A DNA stretch of 32,727 bases. Source: Flavobacteriaceae bacterium. Lineage in GTDB: Bacteria > Bacteroidota > Bacteroidia > Flavobacteriales > Flavobacteriaceae. A model generated the notes under the pieces. That model did no database searches. It had not been told where the DNA came from and was given only the letters and a program-made list of their open reading frames with translations. The position numbers and the translations under genes were made by a program. The stretch covers positions 1 to 32,727 of the forward strand of contig JAENXD010000008.1 of assembly GCA_016649745.1 (NCBI GenBank). Direction: 5' to 3'. Shown piece by piece: positions 22,801 through 30,317 of this stretch. Each line of letters starts with the position of its first letter. The first letter of the stretch is position 1.

Positions 22801-25797
22801 ATGAAAAATTTTAAATTTTATTTGTTTAATGTCATGCTTCTTTTACCTGTAGTGCTATTTGCCCAGCAAACCGTTAAAGGAAAAGTTACGGAAGCAACAG
22901 GTGGTACAGCACTTCCTGGAGTTGGCGTTATTATTAAAGGAACTACTATAGGTACCGCAACAGATTTTGACGGAAACTTTACTATAGAAAATGTTAAACC
23001 TGAAGATGTTTTAGTATTCTCTTATATAGGATTCACTACACAATCAGTTACTGTAGATAACAATACAACTGTTAATGTTGCTTTATCAGAAAGTGCTGAA
23101 ACTTTAGATGAACTTGTTATTATTGGTTATGGATCAGTCAAAAAGAAAGACAAAACTGGGGCAGCCGTCAAAATTTCTGCTGATGATCTAAATCAAGGTA
23201 CACTTGTAGATCCTATCCAAGCAATTCAGGGTAAAGCAGCTGGTGTTAGTGTTACCAAACAAGGAGGTGACCCAAACTCAGGTTTTAATGTAAGAATTAG
23301 AGGTGCCGCTGGTTTTGCAGCTGGAGGTGACCCTTTATATGTTGTTAATGGTGTTAGAGGAGTAGATATTACTACCATTGCTCCTGAAGACATTACTTCA
23401 TTTGATATATTAAAAGATGCAGCCTCTACAGCGATATATGGTGCAGATGGTGCAAATGGTGTTGTATTTATAACCACAAAATCTGGGGTAAAAGGAAATG
23501 CTAAAATTGAATATAATACGTATGTTGCTTTAGATGAAGTTTCTAATAAATTAGGTCTTCAATCTGCAAAAAGTTACAGAGATTATATTGATGCAAACCA
23601 AGATAAATACGGTGACTTTAATGATGCCGGAGGTAATGTTGATTGGCAAAATGAAGTATACAGACCAGGTATAACTTTAAACAATAATTTAGCAATTTCA
23701 GGAGGTTCTGAAACTAGTAATTATAGAGCTTCTATAACTAATACAGATTTTGAAGGAGTAATTAATGGTTCTAATAAAAATAGAACTACTGGTAGATTAG
23801 ATTTGAATCAAAAATCTTTTGACGACAAATTAAATATTACCATGGGTATGTCTGCTTCCATAGAAAAAAACGAATATATTAATTATGGAAGTAATGAACC
23901 TACTGATGCATTATTTCAATCTTTTCAAAGACTCCCAACAGATCCTATTTATAATGCCGATGGTAGTTATTTTGAAACAACAAGAGTATTTAACTACTAT
24001 AACCCAGCAGCAAGTTTAAATCAAATTCAAAATGAAAGAGATGCAAAAAAATACACAGGAAATTTAGGTTTAGATTATACTTTTATTGAAGGTTTAAATG
24101 GAGTTGTAAACTTAAGTTATTTAAGAAACGATAGTGAGTCTACTTATTTTGAACCCAGATACAGCAATACAATTGGAACACAAAATACGCTGATAAGAGC
24201 TGGTTACGGTAAAAGATCTTATGAAAACTGGGCACAAGGAATGCTTGAAGGAACCTTAACTTATAAGAAAACTTTTAACGATGTTCACAACCTTACTGCT
24301 TTAACTGGTTATTCATACAGAAAACAAAATTGGGATGGATTCTTAGCAGAAGGAAGAGAACCTATTTCAAACTCATTAGGAGCAGATAAACTTCAAAATT
24401 TTGAAGATGTTCAATTAGGTGATCTAGAATCATACAAAGGTGATAGAACCGATATTGGCGTTTTTGCACGTGCTATGTACGATTATAATTCAAAATATTA
24501 TTTAACTGCGATGATTCGAAGAGATGGATCATCAGTTTTTGGAGATAACAATCAATGGGGTTGGTTCCCTTCAGTTCAAGTCGCTTGGAATATGGCTAAC
24601 GAAGACTTTATTAAAAATAACAGTCAGTTCATCAACTTATTAAAGTTAAGAGCCAGTTGGGGTATTTCAGGTAACAGTAACATTGATAGCTATCTGTCTT
24701 ATTTAAGAGTTGGTCCTTCTGAAACTTCTTCAATTGATCCTGTAACAGGAGACCCAATTGTAAATTTAGATTATTATAATAATGGAAACCCAGATTTAAA
24801 ATGGGATGAAAACGAAGAAATTAACTTAGGTTTAGATTTTGGAGTTTTAGACAACAGAATTTCAGGTTCCTTGGAATACTATTCTAAAAAAATAACAGAT
24901 ATGTTATCGGTTTATGATGTACCGACTGAAACAAATTATGCCGGAAAAATTTATTATAATGGCGGAGAAATGAAAAACTCAGGTTTTGAAGCAACATTAA
25001 TTGGAAAAGTATTTAATTCCGATAATTTTAAATGGAATACTACATTTACTTTCTCCAAAAACAATATGGAAGTCGTATCTCTTGATGGTGGAAAATATGA
25101 TTTGGCTTATAGAGATGTTGGATATATTTCAGCTCCAGGTATTGTTGGTGTTGCAACACAACGTATGCTACCGAAACATGATTTAGGAACTTTCTTTGGT
25201 TTTGAATATGCTGGAGTTAGTGAAGAAGGAAAGTGGTTAATTAAAGGTAATGACAATGAAATTTATTATTTAGATGATGTTTCTCAATCTGATTTACATA
25301 AAAAACCAATTGGAAATGCATTACCTGATTTTGAAATGGGATGGAGCAATAATTTGAACTATAAAGATTTTGATTTAAGCATGTCATTTAGAGCTGTTGT
25401 AGGCAATGATATTTACAATGCTACCAAGCAAGTTTTTGGTAACCCTGATTATATTACTCAAAGAAACGTACTTGATGAAGCATTTGCTTTAGACGGATAT
25501 GTTAGTGGAGCTTACCAAGCCTTAAGTTATTATATTGAAGATGGAAGTTTTATTAAATTAGATAATGTAAACTTAGGATATACATTCCCAAAAACCATCT
25601 TTAAAAATATAGGTAAACTAAGAGTCTATACATCCATAAATAATGTATTTACTTTAACAAATTATGATGGAATAGACCCTGAAGTTAACTTTAGTGGAGG
25701 AGATAAAGATAAAGGTGAAATTTATTTTGGTATAGATCAATATAATATTTATCCAAAAACGCGTACAATTACTTTTGGTATAAACGTTGAATTATAA
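22801..25797 (+). CDS. susC: SusC-like TonB-dependent outer-membrane transporter
   Basis: Imports maltodextrins across the outer membrane, driven by TonB and capped by its SusD partner. The 998-residue protein has a Sec signal (cleavage near VLFA-QQ, residue 21) and a carboxypeptidase-D-regulatory-like beta domain (about 23-100: VKGKVTEATGGTALPGVGV ... FDGNFTIENV). The TonB-box-like TLDELVIIGYG comes next, then the plug (about 115-230: PIQAIQGKAAGVSV, RIRGAAG, ILKDAASTAIYGADGANGVV). The rest is the 22-strand-type barrel ending in TRTITFGINVEL. Start at ATG 22801. It heads susCDEF. Operators for the divergent LacI regulator lie 124-168 bases upstream. The alpha-glucan substrate is inferred from the neighbouring GH13/31/65/97 genes. 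Confidence 0.95.
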   Translation: MKNFKFYLFNVMLLLPVVLFAQQTVKGKVTEATGGTALPGVGVIIKGTTIGTATDFDGNFTIENVKPEDVLVFSYIGFTTQSVTVDNNTTVNVALSESAETLDELVIIGYGSVKKKDKTGAAVKISADDLNQGTLVDPIQAIQGKAAGVSVTKQGGDPNSGFNVRIRGAAGFAAGGDPLYVVNGVRGVDITTIAPEDITSFDILKDAASTAIYGADGANGVVFITTKSGVKGNAKIEYNTYVALDEVSNKLGLQSAKSYRDYIDANQDKYGDFNDAGGNVDWQNEVYRPGITLNNNLAISGGSETSNYRASITNTDFEGVINGSNKNRTTGRLDLNQKSFDDKLNITMGMSASIEKNEYINYGSNEPTDALFQSFQRLPTDPIYNADGSYFETTRVFNYYNPAASLNQIQNERDAKKYTGNLGLDYTFIEGLNGVVNLSYLRNDSESTYFEPRYSNTIGTQNTLIRAGYGKRSYENWAQGMLEGTLTYKKTFNDVHNLTALTGYSYRKQNWDGFLAEGREPISNSLGADKLQNFEDVQLGDLESYKGDRTDIGVFARAMYDYNSKYYLTAMIRRDGSSVFGDNNQWGWFPSVQVAWNMANEDFIKNNSQFINLLKLRASWGISGNSNIDSYLSYLRVGPSETSSIDPVTGDPIVNLDYYNNGNPDLKWDENEEINLGLDFGVLDNRISGSLEYYSKKITDMLSVYDVPTETNYAGKIYYNGGEMKNSGFEATLIGKVFNSDNFKWNTTFTFSKNNMEVVSLDGGKYDLAYRDVGYISAPGIVGVATQRMLPKHDLGTFFGFEYAGVSEEGKWLIKGNDNEIYYLDDVSQSDLHKKPIGNALPDFEMGWSNNLNYKDFDLSMSFRAVVGNDIYNATKQVFGNPDYITQRNVLDEAFALDGYVSGAYQALSYYIEDGSFIKLDNVNLGYTFPKTIFKNIGKLRVYTSINNVFTLTNYDGIDPEVNFSGGDKDKGEIYFGIDQYNIYPKTRTITFGINVEL

Positions 25798-25807
25798 TAT
25801 AAAGAAA

Positions 25808-27319
25808 ATGAAATATATATATAAAATTGCAATCGTACTTATAGCTAGTTTTTCGCTATACAATTGCACAGAATTAGAGAGTGAAATTTCAGATTTTATT
25901 CCAGGAGATCAATACCCTGAAAATTCGGCACAAGCTATTCGAGTTGCTAACCCTGTATTCACAAAAACCCAAAGCATGTTAGATGGTGGCGGATGGTGGT
26001 TTCTTCAAGAAGTTCCCAGTGATGAGGCTGTAGCTCCAACAAGAGGTGCTGACTGGGATGACGGTGGAAAATGGCGTGTTTTACATACACATACTTGGGG
26101 AACTAATACTGAGGCCATTAACCAATTATGGGGATTAATTTATGACGCCGTTCCAAGAGCCAATAGAGCAATTGAGTTATTGGAAGTAAATGCAGAAAAC
26201 CCAGAAGTTACTACCGTATTAGCACAAACAATCGTTGCTAGGGCATATTATTACTATTTGGCTATTGACAATTATGGTGATGTACCGTTCCCTAGAACTT
26301 TCACAAATGCTGATGAGTTTCCATCTAGAACACCAAGAGCAGAAGTTTTTCAAACCATTGTTCAAGATATATTAGATAATATTGACAATCTTCCAACCCC
26401 TACACCTGGTGTAGCTTCAAGTTCGGTAAATAAAGGAACTGCTTATGCTTTATTAGCAAAATTATATTTAAATGCTGAAGTATATACAGGAACTCCAATG
26501 TGGACAGAAACCATTGATGCGTGTAATGATCTTATGAGCTTAGGTTATACCTTAGAAGGAAATCCATTAGCTCCTTTTGTTACAGATAATGGTGCTTCTA
26601 AAGAAAATATCTATACAATCGCTTATGATGAGAATAAATTCACTGGGTTTAATATTCATATGAGAACCTTGCATTATTTATCTCAACAAACATTTAATAT
26701 GGATGTTGCTCCGTGGAATGGTTTTGCTATTTTGGAAAGCACATACAACCTATTTGGAAATTCAGATTTAAGAGCCGACGGATTATTAGTTGGGCAACAA
26801 TATGCTAAAGATGGCACTGAAATTATTGATGATGTTGTTGGTGCAAATTTAATTTTAACGCCTACTATTCCTGCGTTATTAATAGATGCAAACACTTATA
26901 CTTTAAATGAAATTCGTAATTCAGGTGTTCGTGTGGCCAAATGGGAAATAAAAGAAGGTGCTAAAGGAAATTTGAGCAATGACTTTGCAATTTTTAGATT
27001 GGCAGATTTTAAATTAATGAAAGCAGAAGCGCTAGTGCGATTAAATGGAAATGGAGCCGGTGATGCTTTAGTAAATGAGATTAAGCTGAGATCTAATGCA
27101 ACAATTACAGGGAATTATTCACTTCAAGATATCCTAGATGAAAGAGGAAGAGAATTATTATGGGAAGGCGCACGAAGACAAGATTTAATTCGATTTGGAA
27201 AATTCAATAATGCTTGGTGGGAAAAAAACACTTCAGCTGTAACTAGAAATATTTTCCCTGTGCCTCAATTTGCAATAAATGCAAATAATAATTTATTGCC
27301 TCAAAACCCAGGATACTAA
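25808..27319 (+). CDS. susD: SusD-like surface glycan-binding lipoprotein
   Basis: Surface lipoprotein that binds starch oligosaccharides and forms the lid of the SusC transporter. I start at ATG 25808, not the in-frame start at 25787 that overlaps the susC end. The later start gives a compact lipoprotein signal ending SLYNC (Cys20), with acidic flank TELESE fitting surface export. The 503-residue protein has the SusD/RagB features: helical TPR-like segments (WGLIYDAVPRANRAIELLEV, TIVARAYYYYLAIDNYGDVPF) and the C-terminal family motif LDERGRELLWEGARRQDLIRF. A tryptophan-rich stretch GGGWWFLQEVPSDEAVAPTR is in the N-terminal third; it may contribute to glucan binding, but I cannot place the binding site. 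Spacing of 10 bases after susC indicates one operon. Confidence 0.94.
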   Translation: MKYIYKIAIVLIASFSLYNCTELESEISDFIPGDQYPENSAQAIRVANPVFTKTQSMLDGGGWWFLQEVPSDEAVAPTRGADWDDGGKWRVLHTHTWGTNTEAINQLWGLIYDAVPRANRAIELLEVNAENPEVTTVLAQTIVARAYYYYLAIDNYGDVPFPRTFTNADEFPSRTPRAEVFQTIVQDILDNIDNLPTPTPGVASSSVNKGTAYALLAKLYLNAEVYTGTPMWTETIDACNDLMSLGYTLEGNPLAPFVTDNGASKENIYTIAYDENKFTGFNIHMRTLHYLSQQTFNMDVAPWNGFAILESTYNLFGNSDLRADGLLVGQQYAKDGTEIIDDVVGANLILTPTIPALLIDANTYTLNEIRNSGVRVAKWEIKEGAKGNLSNDFAIFRLADFKLMKAEALVRLNGNGAGDALVNEIKLRSNATITGNYSLQDILDERGRELLWEGARRQDLIRFGKFNNAWWEKNTSAVTRNIFPVPQFAINANNNLLPQNPGY

Positions 27320-27335
27320 TTAAAACTATATTAAA

Positions 27336-28511
27336 ATGAAAAAATTAAAATTTATACTAATATTACTTTTATCCATAAGTATTTGGTCATGCGAGGATGA
27401 TGATGCCGATATCGATATTTTTCCGTCTGAAACTGTTGAAGGAGTTGCAGTGTTAAATACACCTAACGTAATTGACTTTGAAATTACGGAAACCACAGAT
27501 GTTGTTGTTGGAAACGAAAATGAAATAGCGACAACTTTTACGTGGTCTAAGGTAACGGGAAATTATAATGGTTCTATACTTTATTTTCTTGAAATGGATA
27601 TAAAAGGAAATAACTTTAAAAATGGCGTTTATGCACCTTTAGGCAGTCAAGGAACTACTGAATTATCTAAAGAAATCAGTAATAGCGACTTAAACTTAGC
27701 CGTAAATGCTATTAACACCCAACTTGTCACATTAGGTTCTGCATTAAAGGTTGACTTTTCAACTGCCACTGAATTTGATATAAGAGTTGTTAGTGTTGCC
27801 GATATTTCTAAAGATAAAAGTTTTTCAGAACCAATCACAATCAACATAAATGCTTACGAAAAAATAGTTGTTATTGAACCACAATTATTTATTGCAGGTT
27901 CAGTTCAATCATATTATGGCAAAAGTAATTGGAATCCAGAACAAGGTCTAGAAATGAGATACATTGGTGATGGAACTACAAAAGTTTTTGAAGCTTATCT
28001 AAAGGCAACCGAAGGTGATATCTTTAAATTTATTTCAAATCAAGCAGTTTGGGATAATGTAGTGGGCAATTATGGTGTTATTGATGGTGCGCAGGATGGT
28101 AATTTGATCAATAGTAGCGATAGTGGAAATATTGAAATTCCTGAGGAAGGACAATATTATATAAAAGTTGATATTGATAATCTAACTTATAAATTGATTA
28201 AAATGCAATGGGGAGTTATTGGTAATGCCACACCTAATGGTTGGGATGGAGAAACGCCTATGACATACGATTTTAACACAAATACTTGGGAAATTACACT
28301 AAGCTTAACTGATGGTGAAGTTAAATTCCGTTCCAAATCGTTATCCAACGCAGTTTTTGGTGCTGGAGAAGAGTGGATCTGGAAGTTTAATGTTGGAACA
28401 AATTTAAACGCCTGGGATGAAGGTGAAGGAAACTTTGTCGTTAGTGCTGGAAGCGCATCACTTACACTTAAAATTGGATTTAAAGGTGATGCTGTTGTTA
28501 CTGGTATTTAA
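27336..28511 (+). CDS. susE: SusE-like starch-binding outer-membrane lipoprotein
   Basis: Surface protein that tethers starch near SusCD and has no catalytic function. The 391-residue length matches B. thetaiotaomicron SusE (387). The lipoprotein signal ends IWSC (Cys19) followed by EDDDAD, an acidic flank like the lipoprotein surface-export signal described in Capnocytophaga and Flavobacterium. Domains: an N-terminal SusE/SusF domain (about 35-175; ATTFTWSKVTGNYNGSILYF), then two binding modules (about 182-288, PQLFIAGSVQSYYGKSNWNP ..., and 291-391, WGVIGNATPNGWDG ...). It is 16 bases after susD. The N-terminal domain is clearly paralogous to that of the next gene. Confidence 0.88.
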   Translation: MKKLKFILILLLSISIWSCEDDDADIDIFPSETVEGVAVLNTPNVIDFEITETTDVVVGNENEIATTFTWSKVTGNYNGSILYFLEMDIKGNNFKNGVYAPLGSQGTTELSKEISNSDLNLAVNAINTQLVTLGSALKVDFSTATEFDIRVVSVADISKDKSFSEPITININAYEKIVVIEPQLFIAGSVQSYYGKSNWNPEQGLEMRYIGDGTTKVFEAYLKATEGDIFKFISNQAVWDNVVGNYGVIDGAQDGNLINSSDSGNIEIPEEGQYYIKVDIDNLTYKLIKMQWGVIGNATPNGWDGETPMTYDFNTNTWEITLSLTDGEVKFRSKSLSNAVFGAGEEWIWKFNVGTNLNAWDEGEGNFVVSAGSASLTLKIGFKGDAVVTGI

Positions 28512-28533
28512 TATTTAAAATAAAACATATAAT

Positions 28534-30252
28534 ATGAAAAAATTAATTTATATACTAATCGCTGTATTTGCAGTTACTGTAGCCTGTGAATCAGATGAAG
28601 TAACTATTAACACAATAAATGCTTCGGAAGCAGATCTAATTGCTGCTGAATTAGATGTGCCGGCAACAAATACGTTCGAAGTAATAAGAACTACCGATTT
28701 AGTGCAAGGAAATGAAGCAGCAGATGCAGTAACTTATACTTGGTCTAAGGCATCTGGTGATAATGATGGCGCTATAATGTACTACTTGCAACTGGATGTT
28801 GCAGGCAATGATTTTGCAACAGCAGTGACAATTCCTTTGGCTCAAGAAGGAACTTCGGAACTTTCTCGTACATTAACATTTGGTGATTTAAATAAAGCTG
28901 TCAATAAAATAAGCAGTAATTTATTTGCAATAGCATCTCCGCTGTCAATTAACTTTGAAGATGTAAACAACATGGAAATTAGGGTTGAAAGCATCTTGGG
29001 AGTGTCCATTGCCAAAGCATATTCACAACCAATTCCACTAACTGTAAAAGCCTATTTTTCAGGCTTAACAAATGATTTAGTTGTAAGTGGTGCTGCTTTA
29101 AATGAAGACGTTATTATCACAATTGCTGATGGTGTTTATAAAGGAAGGTTAAATTTAACTCAAAATACATTCAGGTTTTTTGCTCAGCCAGCTGATACAA
29201 ATGTTAGTTACAATTATGAGTATTTTGAATCTGATGGATATACAATCGATCCTTTATTGGAAAATGCAAATGATGAAAAAATGAATTTCAAGTTTACGGG
29301 TGCTGAAGGTCCTTGGGATATTTTTATTGACACTAATCTAAAATCTATTACCTTAGTGGAAGTAACAATACCTGATAACCTTTATATCGTAGGTAACAAT
29401 ACAAGTCCAGAATGGAACCCAGCAATTTCCCCTGAAATGAATTTAGTTAGCGAAGGCGTTTTTGTATTGGTTATTGAGCTTCAAGGAGTCTCTGACGGTT
29501 TTAAATTTATTCCAACTAATGCAAGTTTTGATGGAGATTGGGGCGAAGATCCCGCTAACCCAGGTCACATTATTCAAGATGGTGAACAAAATCTTACTGG
29601 ATATGAGGCTGGAAAATATTTAGTTACTGTTGATTATAACACGTTAACTTATAAAGTAACGGTGGTAAATAGTTTAAATGTTGTTGGATCTATTAACGGA
29701 TGGAATAGTACTACTGCCACACCTATGGTCGAGGCAAGCTTAGGAATTTACTCAATTGTTTTAGATTTACCAGTTGGAGCTGAATTTAAGTTTATACCAA
29801 CTACTGCAAGTTTTGAAGGTGACTGGGGTGCTGATGCCGCTAATGCCGGTAGAATTATCCAAGACGGAGAAGCTAACTTGTCTGGCTATGAAGCCGGCAA
29901 ATACGTTGTTGCAGTAAACTATAACACAATGAGTTTTACTGTTTCAAAAATTAGTGCAATTCCAACAAATTTATATTTAGTGGGTGATCATAATGGTTGG
30001 AACAATGCAACAGCAAATCAACTTACAAATGTAAGCTCTGGTGTTTTCTCTATTACATTAAACTTAAGTGCTGGTAATGGCTTTAAATTTTTACCGACAC
30101 AAGGATCTTGGGATGGTGATTTTGGGGAAAATAAATTAATTCCTCAAACATTAGTGCAAAATGACGAGCAAAATTTATCAGTTGCTGCTGATGGATCATA
30201 TAAAATTACAGTCGATTTTAATAATGGAAACTTTTCTGTAGTTTTACAATAA
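28534..30252 (+). CDS. susF: SusF-like starch-binding lipoprotein with four C-terminal modules
   Basis: Surface glucan-binding lipoprotein. The signal ends VTVAC (Cys18) with acidic flank ESDE. After an N-terminal SusE/F domain (about 42-175) come four beta modules at about 181-275, 281-376, 380-471 and 477-572. The last three each begin with a VGxxxxW-type strand (YIVGNNTSPEWNP, NVVGSINGWN, YLVGDHNGWN) and carry a GFKFIPT...DW core. Modules two and three are about 70% identical over 54 residues (my hand count), indicating tandem duplication. The protein has 572 residues against about 485 in B. thetaiotaomicron SusF, a difference of one module. It is 22 bases after the SusE gene, with a strong terminator immediately after. 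Confidence 0.85.
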   Translation: MKKLIYILIAVFAVTVACESDEVTINTINASEADLIAAELDVPATNTFEVIRTTDLVQGNEAADAVTYTWSKASGDNDGAIMYYLQLDVAGNDFATAVTIPLAQEGTSELSRTLTFGDLNKAVNKISSNLFAIASPLSINFEDVNNMEIRVESILGVSIAKAYSQPIPLTVKAYFSGLTNDLVVSGAALNEDVIITIADGVYKGRLNLTQNTFRFFAQPADTNVSYNYEYFESDGYTIDPLLENANDEKMNFKFTGAEGPWDIFIDTNLKSITLVEVTIPDNLYIVGNNTSPEWNPAISPEMNLVSEGVFVLVIELQGVSDGFKFIPTNASFDGDWGEDPANPGHIIQDGEQNLTGYEAGKYLVTVDYNTLTYKVTVVNSLNVVGSINGWNSTTATPMVEASLGIYSIVLDLPVGAEFKFIPTTASFEGDWGADAANAGRIIQDGEANLSGYEAGKYVVAVNYNTMSFTVSKISAIPTNLYLVGDHNGWNNATANQLTNVSSGVFSITLNLSAGNGFKFLPTQGSWDGDFGENKLIPQTLVQNDEQNLSVAADGSYKITVDFNNGNFSVVLQ

Positions 30253-30261
30253 TAATTTTAG

Positions 30262-30293
30262 AAAAAAGGCTGCTGACATAGCAGCCTTTTTTT
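30262..30293 (+). terminator. Rho-independent terminator after susCDEF
   Basis: Stem AAAAAAGGCTGCT / AGCAGCCTTTTTT with a five-base loop (GACAT), ending in seven T residues, starting 9 bases after the susF stop. The following GH13 start codon is only 25 bases beyond it. Confidence 0.9.
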
Positions 30294-30317
30294 ATTTAAA
30301 TTTTAATTTTAAATAAC

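Noticed and set aside
25787-25807. Upstream start for susD overlapping the susC end
   Set aside because: The second Met (ATG 25808) begins a standard lipoprotein signal; the extra seven residues add nothing.
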